The notes: a model not told the origin generated them from the sequence alone. Positions 32,264 to 40,343 are shown, numbered from the stretch's first letter. The stretch: 64,000 bases of DNA from Solirubrobacter sp035555675 (GCA_035555675.1 DATMGH010000172.1:1-64000), one strand, 5' to 3'. Program-made: numbers and translations.

Positions 32264-32413
32264 CTAGACGTCCGGGTGGTGATGCTCGTGGCAGGGCGTC
32301 GGCGTCGCCGCGGCCACCTCGAGCGTGTGGTCGACCGTGGTCATGCCGTGCACCGACACGCCGAGCAGGGCGAACCCGGCGAGTAGCGTGGCGATGAAGA
32401 CGACCCGGCGCAT
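32264..32413 (-). CDS. Small exported His-rich peptide
   Basis: A 49-residue protein: a signal-like N-terminus (MRRVVFIATLLAGFALLGVS), a short spacer and a C-terminus ending CHEHHHPDV. One Cys and four His in eight residues form a plausible Cu/Zn/Ni-binding site outside the membrane. An in-frame ATG at 32422 would add three residues. It lies 34 bp after the VWA gene on the same strand, so it is probably the last gene of the htrA-VWA operon. Short length keeps confidence moderate. Confidence 0.6.
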   Translation of the reverse strand: MRRVVFIATLLAGFALLGVSVHGMTTVDHTLEVAAATPTPCHEHHHPDV

Positions 32414-32447
32414 GACGGGCATTCAAGCGCCGGGACCTGAACGCTTC

Positions 32448-33374
32448 TCAAAGGAGACGCCGGAACCAGCGAAGAGAGAGACCGCCGCCGAGCAGCAGCA
32501 GGATCGCCGCGCCGCCCGCGAACCCGGCCGTCACCTCGCGCGGCTCCTTCTTCATCGCGACCTGCGAGCCGAGCTGCTTGTAGACCGCGCTGAGCGCGTC
32601 CGCCTCCTGCGCCGTGAACGCCTTCCCGCCCGAGCGCTCGGCGATCTCGCGCAGCGTCTCGGTGTCCGGCGGCACGGCGTCGCCGTTGGGCAGCGTGCCG
32701 GCGGGCGTGCCGAGCGCGACGGTATAGATCGGGATCTTCAGCTGCTTGGCCTGGTCGGCGATCGGCAGCGGGTCCTGGCCGTGCGTCGACTTGCCGTCGG
32801 ACAGCAGGACGATCGCGCCCGGCGCCTTCTTGCCGGCGGCGCGGACCATCTGCAGCGACGTCGCGAGCGCGTCGCCGGTGGCGGTGCCGCCGCTCGGCTT
32901 CATCGCGTCGCGCAGCGCGTCGCGGACGACCGTGCGGTCGGTGGTCGGGCTGGCGACCGCTTCGGCGTGGTGGTTGAACACCACGGCGCCGACGCGGACC
33001 TTCTTCGGCACCTTGTCCAGGAACGCCTCGCCGGCGCGCAGCGCGGCGACGAGCCGCGAGGGGGCGACGTCGGTCGCGGCCATCGAGCCCGAGTGGTCGG
33101 TGGTGAGCACGATCGTGGCCTGCTCGGCGGGGACCGCGACCGAGATCTGCGGCCGCGCGAGCGCGCCGATCAGCGCGGCGATCGCCAGCCACGCGAGCGC
33201 CAGCGGCGCGTGGCGGCGCCAGCCGGGCCGGCGCGGGACGACCGACGGCGAGACCGCGGGCGCGGCGAACGCGGCGGCGGCGCCGCGGCGCCGCCGCTCG
33301 GCGCGGGCGTACGCCCACGCCAGCAGCGGCAGCAGGGCGAGGCCGAGCAGCAGCCAGGGCGACTGGAAGGTCAT
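32448..33374 (-). CDS. Membrane-anchored VWA protein, paralogue of the 24389-25324 gene
   Basis: A 308-residue BatA-like protein with helices at about 8-24 and 57-73, a MIDAS DHSGSM near residue 93, SGGTATGDALATSL, and a C-terminal helix. Layout and many motifs match the VWA protein of the MoxR operon, so the two arose by duplication. Here the partner is an HtrA protease (ATGA overlap) instead of MoxR-DUF58. It may present clients to, or sense damage for, the protease; that is inference. Confidence 0.9.
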   Translation of the reverse strand: MTFQSPWLLLGLALLPLLAWAYARAERRRRGAAAAFAAPAVSPSVVPRRPGWRRHAPLALAWLAIAALIGALARPQISVAVPAEQATIVLTTDHSGSMAATDVAPSRLVAALRAGEAFLDKVPKKVRVGAVVFNHHAEAVASPTTDRTVVRDALRDAMKPSGGTATGDALATSLQMVRAAGKKAPGAIVLLSDGKSTHGQDPLPIADQAKQLKIPIYTVALGTPAGTLPNGDAVPPDTETLREIAERSGGKAFTAQEADALSAVYKQLGSQVAMKKEPREVTAGFAGGAAILLLLGGGLSLRWFRRLL

Positions 33375-34501
33375 GGCGTCGCGCTCGCGGGCCGCTCGGC
33401 CAGCGTGACCGTGAGCGTCTGCGTCTGCCCGCCGCGCTGGAGCTCCAGCTTCACCTGGTCGCCCGGGTGGTGATCCTGGATCGCCGCGGCGACGTCGTCG
33501 GAGCTGCTGACCGCCTGGCCGTCGATCGCCTTGATCACGTCGCCGGCCTGCACGCCGGCGCCCTCCGCGGGCCCGCCGGCGGTCACCGACGCGACGGTCA
33601 CGCCACCCGCGCCCGGGGACGTCGCCACGCCGAGGTAGCCGCGCTTGATCGTCTGGCCCTGCTCGAGCTTCGGGAGCACGTCGCGGACCGTGTTCGACGG
33701 CACCGCGAAGCCGATCCCGACGCTCCCGCCGGACTGCGACGCGATCTGCGAATTGACGCCGATCACGCGCCCGTTGGCGTCCAGGAGCGGGCCGCCCGAG
33801 TTGCCGGGGTTGATCGGCGCGTCGGTCTGGATCACCGAGTCGATCTGGAAGCCGTCCGGCGCCTGGATGTGGCGACCGGTGCCCGACACGATGCCCGCGG
33901 TGGTGGTCTGCGAGAGCCCGAACGGCGAGCCGATCGCGATCGCCAGCTGGCCGGTCTTGACCTGGCTGGAGTCGGCCAGCGCCAGCGGCTTCAGCGTGCG
34001 GCCCGCGTTCACCTTCACGACCGCGAGGTCGGAGGAGCGGTCGACGCCGGAGACCTGGCCGGTGACGCTGTCGTCGTCGGCGAACTGGACCTGGACCGTG
34101 CTCGCGTCGCCGACCACGTGCGCGTTGGTGACGATCGTGCCGTCCGCGTCGACCACGAAGCCGGTGCCGGTGCCGTCGTCGGTCTTGATCGACACGACCG
34201 AGTTGCGCGCCGCGGCGTAGATCGCGGCCACGTCGCCGGTCTGCTTGGCGCCGACCAGCGCGGGCGCCGGGGTCTGCGCCTGATCGGTGCCGACCACGCC
34301 GAGCGCGAACGCGCCGCCGCCCACCAGCAGGGCGGACACGAGTCCGCCGGCCAGCGCGGCCCGGAACACCGGCGCGCGGCGCGGGGCGGGCGGTTCGATG
34401 GGCGGGAGCGGTTGCGTCGGAGCCTCGCGCGCGGGCTCGTGCGGACGGGCCTGGCGCCCGTCGGTCGGGTCACCGTCGAGCCAGAGCAGCGGTTCGGTCA
34501 T
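33371..34501 (-). CDS. htrA: Membrane-anchored HtrA/DegP-type serine protease with PDZ domain
   Basis: A 376-residue protein with a Pro-rich cytoplasmic tail (1-45), one transmembrane helix (about 46-70), a trypsin-like domain with His128 (TNAHVV), Asp158 (SDLAVV) and Ser235 (GNSGGP), and one PDZ domain (about 285-370). It degrades or refolds damaged envelope proteins. It is the first gene of an operon with a VWA protein. The promoter region carries the block shared with the moxR/two-component intergenic region. The sigma factor gene is divergent. Confidence 0.95.
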   Translation of the reverse strand: MTEPLLWLDGDPTDGRQARPHEPAREAPTQPLPPIEPPAPRRAPVFRAALAGGLVSALLVGGGAFALGVVGTDQAQTPAPALVGAKQTGDVAAIYAAARNSVVSIKTDDGTGTGFVVDADGTIVTNAHVVGDASTVQVQFADDDSVTGQVSGVDRSSDLAVVKVNAGRTLKPLALADSSQVKTGQLAIAIGSPFGLSQTTTAGIVSGTGRHIQAPDGFQIDSVIQTDAPINPGNSGGPLLDANGRVIGVNSQIASQSGGSVGIGFAVPSNTVRDVLPKLEQGQTIKRGYLGVATSPGAGGVTVASVTAGGPAEGAGVQAGDVIKAIDGQAVSSSDDVAAAIQDHHPGDQVKLELQRGGQTQTLTVTLAERPASATP

Positions 34502-34523
34502 GCGTCGAGCCTGAAGGGGGACC

Positions 34524-34569
34524 CGTCAGGTCCGCATAAGCCCCGAGGCGCCGTTGAACGCGGCTTTAG
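34524..34569. promoter_or_regulatory. Regulatory block B between htrA and a sigma factor
   Basis: cgtcaggtccgcataagc (34524-34541) differs from block A at one base in 18. After an 8-bp insertion, gcgccgttga recurs exactly, followed by TTGAA (34554-34558) and TTTAG (34565-34569), again 11 bp apart. Read toward htrA, TATGCG is in the same place relative to the conserved block as in front of moxR. Confidence 0.6.
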
Positions 34570-34616
34570 CCCGCATACCCCCAACGCTTGAGAAACCGCG
34601 GCGAGTGTGCCCCGCC

Positions 34617-35420
34617 ATGACCGACGACCTCCAGCCGTTTCTGGCGCAGATCGCTCGTACGCCGCTGTTGTCGGCGAGCGATGAGCTGCGCCTCGCACGC
34701 CGTGTCGAGAAGGGCGATCTGGCCGCCAAGGACCGGATGGTCGAAGCCAACCTCCGGCTCGTGGTGCACATCGCCAAGCGCTACCAGCACGCCGGCCACA
34801 GCCTCACGCTGGCCGACCTGATCCAGGAGGGGACGTTCGGGCTCGTGCGCGCCGTCGAGAAGTTCGACGCCCGCAAGGGCTACCGCTTCTCCACCTACGC
34901 GGCGATCTGGATCCGCCAGGCGATCGGCCGCGCGATCAACGAGAAGGGGCGGGCGATCCGGCTTCCCGAGCAGGTCGGGCAGCGCGTCCGCGCGGTCGAG
35001 AAGGAGGAGCGCAAGCTGGCGGCGGAGCTCGGGCGCGATCCTCTCCCGTCCGAAGTGGCGGAAGCGACCGGGCGCAGTCCGCTCGAGGTGGTCGAGCTGC
35101 AGCAGATGCGGCGCGCGGTCATCTCGCTCGACGAGCCGGTCGGCGACGAGCAGGAGGCGGTCCTCGGCGACCTCGTGCCGGACGCCCGGGTGGAGGACCC
35201 GGACGCGCGGCTGATCGCCGAGGACGTGCAGCGGGCGCTGCTGCGGCTGCCGGTGCGGGAGCGGCGCGTCATCGAGGCCCGCTACGGGTTCGCCGGCTCG
35301 GGCGCGCCGACGACGACGTCGGAGGCGGCGCGGGCGCTGCGGCTGCGGCCGCGCGAGGTGCGCAAGCTCGAGGAGCTGGCGCTGCGGCGGCTGCGGATCG
35401 CGCCGGAGATCGCCGCCTGA
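34617..35420 (+). CDS. Sigma-70 family RNA polymerase sigma factor (group 2/3)
   Basis: A 267-residue sigma factor with regions 1.2 (PLLSASDELRLARRVEKGD), 2 (ANLRLVVHIAKRY, LIQEGTFGLVRAVEKFD, FSTYAAIWIRQAIGRAI), 3 and 4 (LPVRERRVIEARYGF and a final HTH). It lacks the long acidic N-terminus of the primary RpoD, so it is an alternative sigma factor. ATG 34617 is preferred to a TTG at 34554, which lies in the shared regulatory block. Divergent from htrA. Its last 139 bp are overlapped antisense by the next gene. Confidence 0.93.
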   Translation: MTDDLQPFLAQIARTPLLSASDELRLARRVEKGDLAAKDRMVEANLRLVVHIAKRYQHAGHSLTLADLIQEGTFGLVRAVEKFDARKGYRFSTYAAIWIRQAIGRAINEKGRAIRLPEQVGQRVRAVEKEERKLAAELGRDPLPSEVAEATGRSPLEVVELQQMRRAVISLDEPVGDEQEAVLGDLVPDARVEDPDARLIAEDVQRALLRLPVRERRVIEARYGFAGSGAPTTTSEAARALRLRPREVRKLEELALRRLRIAPEIAA

Positions 35421-36289
35421 GCGGCGAGGGTGGCCAGACCCGCGGCGAGCCAGGCGGCGAGGGTGAGCAGCGGGACAGCGATGCTCGCCGCGGGGAAGTA
35501 GGCGAGGTCCCGCAGCCCGGTCACGCCCGCGCCGACCGGCAGCAGCTGGCCGATCGCGCGCCAGAAGCCCGGGAGCAGCTCGGGCGCGGCCAGCCCGCCG
35601 GAGGACGGGTTGCCGAGGACGACGAACAGCAGGATCGCGATGCCGGTGCCGACGATCCCGAACAGTGACTGCAGGGCGGTGGCGACGGAGCCGGCGGCCG
35701 CGACGATCAGCGTGCCGAGGCCGGCGGCGGCCAGGAAGGAGCCGGGGAGGCCGCCGATCGACTGCGCGATCAGCGCGCCGCCGGCGCCCATCGCGACCGA
35801 GACGCCGGCCAGCCCGGCGAGGCGCTGGCCGAGCCGCTCGCGGGTGCCGAGCGCGAGGCCGTACAGCGTGGCGCCCAGGTAGCCGGCGATCACCCAGCCG
35901 ATCACGGTGTAGGTGCCGACCAGGCCGCGGCTGTCGGCCTGCGGGAGCGGATGCGCGGTGGCGTGGCGCATGTCCGGCAACGCCGTCTGGAGCTGCGTGG
36001 CGATCGTGGCGGAGGCGGCGGGCGCGGTGGTCAGGGTCAGCTCGCCCCGGTCGACCGTGACGGTCGCGTAGGCGTCGCGCCGGTCGAGCGCGCCGGCCGG
36101 ATCGTCGGTGCGGATGAGCTTCAGCGCGGGGTCGCGGTCGAGCTTCGCGAGCACGCTCGCCGGCACGTCGGACGCGGCGGCGACCGGGACGGCGTGCGGC
36201 GTCGGGTCGTGCAGCGCCGCGGCGTAGGAGGCGATGAAGGCGAGCGCGAGCGCGACGATCGCGGTGCCGATGAGCAGTGTCTTCTTCAT
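35282..36289 (-). CDS. YhgE/Pip-like ABC-2 membrane protein
   Basis: A 335-residue protein with an N-terminal helix (LIGTAIVALALAFIASYAAAL), an outside domain of about 100 residues (DVPASVLAKLDRDPALKLIR, AYATVTVDRGELTLTTAPAA) and five to six C-terminal helices. The layout matches the YhgE/Pip or ABC-2-like exporter group. The stop codon is inside the sigma factor gene on the other strand, so the final 46 residues (Arg/Ser-rich) are encoded antisense to sigma region 4. The tail is compositionally unlike the rest and may be dispensable. Divergent from the PucR-type regulator. Confidence 0.82.
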   Translation of the reverse strand: MKKTLLIGTAIVALALAFIASYAAALHDPTPHAVPVAAASDVPASVLAKLDRDPALKLIRTDDPAGALDRRDAYATVTVDRGELTLTTAPAASATIATQLQTALPDMRHATAHPLPQADSRGLVGTYTVIGWVIAGYLGATLYGLALGTRERLGQRLAGLAGVSVAMGAGGALIAQSIGGLPGSFLAAAGLGTLIVAAAGSVATALQSLFGIVGTGIAILLFVVLGNPSSGGLAAPELLPGFWRAIGQLLPVGAGVTGLRDLAYFPAASIAVPLLTLAAWLAAGLATLAAQAAISGAIRSRRSASSSSLRTSRGRSRSARAASDVVVGAPEPANP

Positions 36290-36354
36290 GGTGCTGACAG
36301 GATCGGCGCGCGACGTGGATTCGACTTCGGCGCGCGCACCGAAGCTGCGCGGGG

Positions 36355-36375
36355 TAGCTTGTGCACCGTGCACAA
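36355..36375 (+). promoter_or_regulatory. PucR-type gene promoter with 17-bp palindromic operator
   Basis: TAGCTT (36355-36360) ends 7 nt before the GTG at 36368. The perfect palindrome ttgtgcac-c-gtgcacaa spans 36359-36375, covering the end of the hexamer, the presumed start site and the start codon. Autorepression by the encoded regulator is the natural reading. Confidence 0.65.
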
Positions 36376-37429
36376 CGACACGCGAGCGGCGCTGCGCGCG
36401 GTCGTCCGGCGCGTTCCGGTCGACGACCTCGTCGCGCGGCTGCCCGGCGACGAGACGGTGCTGCGCGAGCAGATCGAGGTCTTCGTCCGCTGGTTGACGG
36501 AGGAGATCCCGCCGACGCGCGCGGAGCTCGAGGGGCCGATCCGGCGGGCGGCCAGCGTGGGAGAGCCGATGGAGGACGGCCTGCGCCGCTACCGCGAGGC
36601 CGCACAGGCGGGCTGGGACGCGCTGGTCGCGGCCGCCGACGAGCGCGAGCGTGCGGCGCTGCTGCGCGGCGTCGACGTCCTGTTCGCGTACGTCAACGCG
36701 GTCACCGACCTGTTCGCGGAGGTGTACGGGGAGGAGGTCTCGACGTCCGAGCGCCGCGCCCGCGAGCTGCTGGCGCGGCTCGTGGCGCCCGGGCCGCTGG
36801 ACGCGGACGCGCTGGCGCTGGCCGAGCGGCTCGGGCTCGCGCTGCCGGAGGCGTACGCGCCGTTCGCCGCCGAGCTCGCGGGCGCGCCGCCGCACCGGCA
36901 TGCCGCGTTGGCGGCCGAGCTGCGCGAGCTCGGCGCGCTGGCCGCGAGCGAAGGGACGCGCGTGGTGGGGGTGGCGGCGGGCGGCGCCGCGCCGTCGCGC
37001 GCGACCGCCACCGCCGCCTCGCTGCGCTGGCCCGCGGAGGCGCTGGTCGCGCTGGGCGACGCGGTCGGGCGGGACGGGCTCGCGGCCGCGCTCGGCGATC
37101 TCCGCGCGCTGCTGGAGGTCGCGCGGCCGGCGCGCGGGATCGTGCGGCCCGCCGATCACCTGCCCGAGCTGCTGCTGCACGCGGCACCGCGCCAGGCCGC
37201 CGCGCTCGCCGCCGCCGTCTACGGCCCGCTGACCGACGAGCTCGCGCGCACGCTGCACGCGCTCGTCGCGCACGACTTCGACAAGTCCGCGGCGGCCGGC
37301 GCGCTGCCCGTGCACCGCAACACGCTCGCCTACCGCGTCACGAAGATCGAGGCGCTGACGGGCCTCGACCTCGCCACCGCCGCCGGGCGCGGCCGCGCCT
37401 GGCTGGCGACGCTCAGCTCTCGACCGTGA
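36368..37429 (+). CDS. PucR-type transcriptional regulator with RsbRD-like N-terminus
   Basis: A 353-residue protein. Residues about 5-130 form an all-helical RsbRD-like domain (LRAVVRRVPVDDLVARLPGD, LLRGVDVLFAYVNAVTDLFA). The middle is a degenerate GGDEF-like/linker region. The C-terminal PucR-type HTH_30 (about 300-345) has AHDFDKSAAAGALPVHRNTL and YRVTKIEALTGLDL. Start at GTG 36368 inside a palindrome. Its 3' end overlaps the cupin gene by 17 bp. The regulated pathway is unknown; the divergent YhgE-like gene is a candidate target. Confidence 0.9.
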   Translation: MHNDTRAALRAVVRRVPVDDLVARLPGDETVLREQIEVFVRWLTEEIPPTRAELEGPIRRAASVGEPMEDGLRRYREAAQAGWDALVAAADERERAALLRGVDVLFAYVNAVTDLFAEVYGEEVSTSERRARELLARLVAPGPLDADALALAERLGLALPEAYAPFAAELAGAPPHRHAALAAELRELGALAASEGTRVVGVAAGGAAPSRATATAASLRWPAEALVALGDAVGRDGLAAALGDLRALLEVARPARGIVRPADHLPELLLHAAPRQAAALAAAVYGPLTDELARTLHALVAHDFDKSAAAGALPVHRNTLAYRVTKIEALTGLDLATAAGRGRAWLATLSSRP

Positions 37430-38060
37430 GGTACGCGGCGCCGTCGACCGCGTGGTCGCCCGCCACCTGCACCCACGAGCCGCGCGGCGCGAACGCCTCC
37501 TCCTCGTCCGCCGTGACCGCGAGGTCCGCCAGCGCGAAGTAGGCGCGCGAGCCGCGGCGGGGATCGCTCGCGCCGTGCTCGACGCGCACGCGCAGCCCGC
37601 CGATGTCGACGCCCGCCTCCAGCTCGTCAACGAAGCAGACGCGCGCCAGCGAGATCGGGCGCCCGCCGTCCGCCGGCGGCTCGTGCTGGTCGTACGCGCG
37701 CCCGTCGCGCAGGTAGTTCGCGAAGTCCGACCCCGGCACGTGGAAGTTCAGGTGGGCCTCCTCGGCGCCGCTCGCGTTGCGGAACCCGTGCACGACGTCC
37801 GGCGGGACGTACGCGAACGCGCCCGCGGGCACGGTCAGCTGCTCGTCCGCCAGGCCCAGCCGCACGGTCAGTTCGCCCTCGAGCACGTAGAAGCCGTCCG
37901 TGTGCGCATGGTGCACGTGCAGGCTCGCGCCCTCCATCCCGGACGCGAAGCGCGAGAACGTCGCGTTGACCGCGGCGTCGTCGGCCAGGATCTCGACCCG
38001 CCGTCCCGGCCGGTCGCCGACGACCTCGCCCTCGCCCGGCGCGGTCACCACGATCCTCAC
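37413..38060 (-). CDS. Cupin-domain protein
   Basis: A 215-residue protein. A conserved cupin barrel occupies about 35-115: ASLHVHHAHTDGFYVLEGE is motif 1 with three His and a Glu, and FAYVPPDVVHGFRNAS is motif 2 with the fourth His, so a metal site is intact. A second strand-rich domain follows (about 135-215). The GTG start overlaps the idi stop by 4 bp. Enzymatic activity is not predictable. Confidence 0.88.
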   Translation of the reverse strand: MRIVVTAPGEGEVVGDRPGRRVEILADDAAVNATFSRFASGMEGASLHVHHAHTDGFYVLEGELTVRLGLADEQLTVPAGAFAYVPPDVVHGFRNASGAEEAHLNFHVPGSDFANYLRDGRAYDQHEPPADGGRPISLARVCFVDELEAGVDIGGLRVRVEHGASDPRRGSRAYFALADLAVTADEEEAFAPRGSWVQVAGDHAVDGAAYLTVES

Positions 38061-38563
38061 TCCAGGATTCTCCAGGCGGGCGGGAACCACGCCGTGAAGT
38101 CCTCCGGCCGCGCCTCGATCCACGCCGTCACGTCGTCCGGCGCGACGAACCGCCACTCGACGACCTCGTCCGGATTCGGCGCCGGCGAGCCGGAGACCGT
38201 CGTCACCAGCAGGTGGTCGAGCTCGTTCTCGACCAGGTCGGCGAGCTCGGCCCGGTAGCGCAGCACGCCCGCCGGGCGCAGCTCGCCGCACTCCATCCCG
38301 AGCTCCTCGAACAGCCGGCGCCGCGCCGCGTCCGCGGTCGCCTCGCCCGGCCGCGGGTGCCCGCAGCAGGAGTTCGCCCACAGCCCGCCGGAGTGGTACT
38401 TCGACAGCGCGCGCCGCTGCAGCAGCAGCTCGCCGTCCGCGTTGAACGCGAACACCGAGAACGCCCGGTGCAGCGCGCCGCGCCGGTGCACGTCCAGCTT
38501 CTCGCCCGCGCCGAGCGGGGCATCGTCCTCGTCGATGAGCACCACGTTCTCGATCACGGCCAT
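38057..38563 (-). CDS. idi: Isopentenyl-diphosphate delta-isomerase, type 1
   Basis: A 168-residue Nudix-fold enzyme that interconverts IPP and DMAPP for isoprenoid synthesis. The catalytic Cys lies in LWANSCCGHPRPGE (Cys66/Cys67). The Nudix-like helix ARRRLFEELGM is present, as are the metal-binding His in KLDVHRRGALHRAFSVF and ENELDHLLV. ATG 38563 gives the standard N-terminus MAVIENVVLIDEDD; a longer GTG-type extension would precede it. Cotranscribed with the cupin gene. Confidence 0.94.
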   Translation of the reverse strand: MAVIENVVLIDEDDAPLGAGEKLDVHRRGALHRAFSVFAFNADGELLLQRRALSKYHSGGLWANSCCGHPRPGEATADAARRRLFEELGMECGELRPAGVLRYRAELADLVENELDHLLVTTVSGSPAPNPDEVVEWRFVAPDDVTAWIEARPEDFTAWFPPAWRILE

Positions 38564-38591
38564 GGAACCTAGTACACCCGGCCCCGTGCGA

Positions 38592-38597
38592 TAGTCC
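38592..38597 (+). promoter_or_regulatory. Putative -10 of the HD-domain gene
   Basis: TAGTCC, 7 nt before the ATG at 38605. It lacks the final T of the hexamer but has the standard leaderless spacing. Confidence 0.4.
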
Positions 38598-38604
38598 ACG
38601 GTCC

Positions 38605-39432
38605 ATGAGCGAGGCGCCCGCAGACAGCGGTCCGCGCACCCCGCGCGAAGCGGTGGCCGCCATGCGCATCCACGCGCCGACCGAGCGCAACCCGAAGCTC
38701 GCGCGCTTCCTGGCCGCCGCGAACGCGGACGATGCGCTGAAGGCGCGCTGGCTCGCCCAGCAGGTGACCGCCGAGCGGCTCGAGATGTCCGACCACTCCT
38801 GGGTGCACCTGCAGATCGTGCTCAACCGCGCGCTGCACCTGTTCCGGCTGCTGCACCGCTCGGGCCTGAAGGCCTCGATCGAGACCGACTACGGCCTCAG
38901 CCACCGCGACGCCGAGGTCGTGATCGCGGGCGGCTGCCTGCTGCACGACCTGGGGATGTCGATCCACCGCGCCGACCACGAGTCCTTCAGCCTGTTCCTG
39001 GCCGCCGACGCGCTCGACGGCCTGCTGAGCACGGTCTACGAGGAGCCCGACCGGACCGTGATCGCGTCGGAGATCCTGCACGCGATCATCGGCCACCGCA
39101 AAGGCGGGCGGCCGCTCACGTTCGAGGCCGGCGTGGTGCGCGTGGCCGACGCGCTCGACATGGAGCACGGCCGCTCGCGCGCGAACGTGGAGACCAGCCT
39201 GGCGAACATCCACTCGCTCAGCTCGGCCGCGATCGATGAGGTGAAGATCATCCCCGGCGAGCAGCGCGCGGTGCGCGTCGAGGTGCTGATGAACAACTCG
39301 GCCGGCGTCTTCCAGGTCGACTCGCTGCTGGCCAACAAGCTGCGCGGCTCCGGTCTGGAGGACCACATCGAGGTCGTCGCCCGGATCGACGCCGAGCACG
39401 AGAAACGACTGCTGCGCGTCTATCAGATCTAA
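38605..39432 (+). CDS. HD-domain phosphohydrolase
   Basis: A 275-residue soluble protein. His64 in SDHSWVHLQIV, the His114-Asp115 pair in CLLHDLGMS, further His in ILHAIIGHRKGG and Asp in VADALDMEHGRSR form the HD metal-binding set. The family hydrolyses nucleotides or cyclic dinucleotides; here the substrate is unknown. The C-terminal part (about 205-275) is a small mixed domain. The following SnoaL-like gene is 15 bp downstream with its own strong ribosome site. Confidence 0.9.
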   Translation: MSEAPADSGPRTPREAVAAMRIHAPTERNPKLARFLAAANADDALKARWLAQQVTAERLEMSDHSWVHLQIVLNRALHLFRLLHRSGLKASIETDYGLSHRDAEVVIAGGCLLHDLGMSIHRADHESFSLFLAADALDGLLSTVYEEPDRTVIASEILHAIIGHRKGGRPLTFEAGVVRVADALDMEHGRSRANVETSLANIHSLSSAAIDEVKIIPGEQRAVRVEVLMNNSAGVFQVDSLLANKLRGSGLEDHIEVVARIDAEHEKRLLRVYQI

Positions 39433-39436
39433 CCGC

Positions 39437-39443
39437 AAGGAGG
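39437..39443 (+). promoter_or_regulatory. Strong Shine-Dalgarno of the SnoaL-like gene
   Basis: AAGGAGG ends 4 nt before the ATG at 39448. It is one of the few consensus ribosome sites in the window and marks this gene as internal to a transcript beginning at the HD-domain gene. Confidence 0.75.
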
Positions 39444-39447
39444 AGCC

Positions 39448-39789
39448 ATGGCCAGAACTCCGCAGGAGATCTTCCAGCACCACGCCGAGGTGCTGATCGC
39501 CGGCGACCTGGAAGGCATCGTGTCCGACTACGCCGACGACGCCGTGTTCATCACGCCGGACGGCGTGCTGCGCGGCAAGGACGGCGTCCGGCAGGGGTTC
39601 ACGAAGCTCCTGTCCGACGTCCCGAACGCCGACTGGGACGTGCCGACCCAGATCTTCGACGGCGACGTGCTGTTCATCGAATGGTCGGCCAAGGCGGCGA
39701 GCTCGCGCGTGGAGGACGGGGTCGACACGTTCGTGTTCCGCGACGGCCAGATCGCGGTCCAGACCGTGCGGTACACGTTGCTCTCGTGA
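39448..39789 (+). CDS. SnoaL-like (NTF2 fold) protein
   Basis: A 113-residue single-domain protein with the cone-shaped NTF2 layout: helix PQEIFQHHAEVLIAGDLEGI, YADDAVFITPDGVLRGKDGV, then strands DGDVLFIEWSAKA and DTFVFRDGQIAVQTVRY. Members are ketosteroid isomerases, polyketide cyclases or binding proteins; no catalytic residues can be singled out. Preceded by an excellent ribosome binding site. Confidence 0.9.
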   Translation: MARTPQEIFQHHAEVLIAGDLEGIVSDYADDAVFITPDGVLRGKDGVRQGFTKLLSDVPNADWDVPTQIFDGDVLFIEWSAKAASSRVEDGVDTFVFRDGQIAVQTVRYTLLS

Positions 39790-39812
39790 CGATTGCGGGT
39801 ACAGGCGCGCGG

Positions 39813-40343
39813 GTGAAGACCCTCCTGCTCGCGCTCGCCGCGCTCGCGTTCACCGCCCCGGCGGCTTCCGCCGCCTGCCCCGCGCAGCCGCTGTCCAAGC
39901 CGTTCACGCCGTGGCTGGACTACGCGGACTACCAGGCCGCGCCGGACGGCGGCCTCGAGGCCGGCGGCGCCGGCTGGACGCTGGCCGGCGGCGCCGCGGT
40001 GGTCGACGGCAACGACCCGTTCCTGGCCGGCTCGCGCTCCCTGGCGCTCCCGGACGGCGCGTCCGCCGCCACCGCGCCGGTCTGCCTGACGATCGCGCAC
40101 CCGACGCTGCGCTTCTTCGCCCGCGGCACGGGCAGGCTGACCGTCACCGTGGCGTTCCGCACGCTGCTGGGGCTGACCGTCGAGCTGCCCGTCGGCGTGC
40201 TGTCGGGCAGCGGGGCGTGGGCGCCGTCGCCGATCCTGCCCGTGCTGGCGAACCTGGTCTCCGACCAGGCGCGGTTCCGCTTCACCGCGGCCGGCGACTG
40301 GCGGGTCGACGACGTCTTCGTCGACCCCTACAGCAAGGGCTGA
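39813..40343 (+). CDS. Small secreted protein
   Basis: A 176-residue protein with a signal peptide (VKTLLLALAALAFTAPAASA) and a strand-rich mature domain. Segments such as SLALPDGASAATAPVCLTIA, TLRFFARGTGRLTVTVAF and DWRVDDVFVDPY look like a galactose-binding/jelly-roll fold. GTG 39813 gives a standard signal; a GTG at 39786, overlapping the SnoaL stop (GTGA), would add nine residues. Its 3' end overlaps the phosphatase gene by 16 bp. Function unknown. Confidence 0.78.
   Translation: MKTLLLALAALAFTAPAASAACPAQPLSKPFTPWLDYADYQAAPDGGLEAGGAGWTLAGGAAVVDGNDPFLAGSRSLALPDGASAATAPVCLTIAHPTLRFFARGTGRLTVTVAFRTLLGLTVELPVGVLSGSGAWAPSPILPVLANLVSDQARFRFTAAGDWRVDDVFVDPYSKG

Noticed and set aside
34554..34616. 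TTG start at 34554 for the sigma factor
   Set aside because: The added 21 residues overlap the conserved regulatory block, and the ATG at 34617 begins right before the conserved region.
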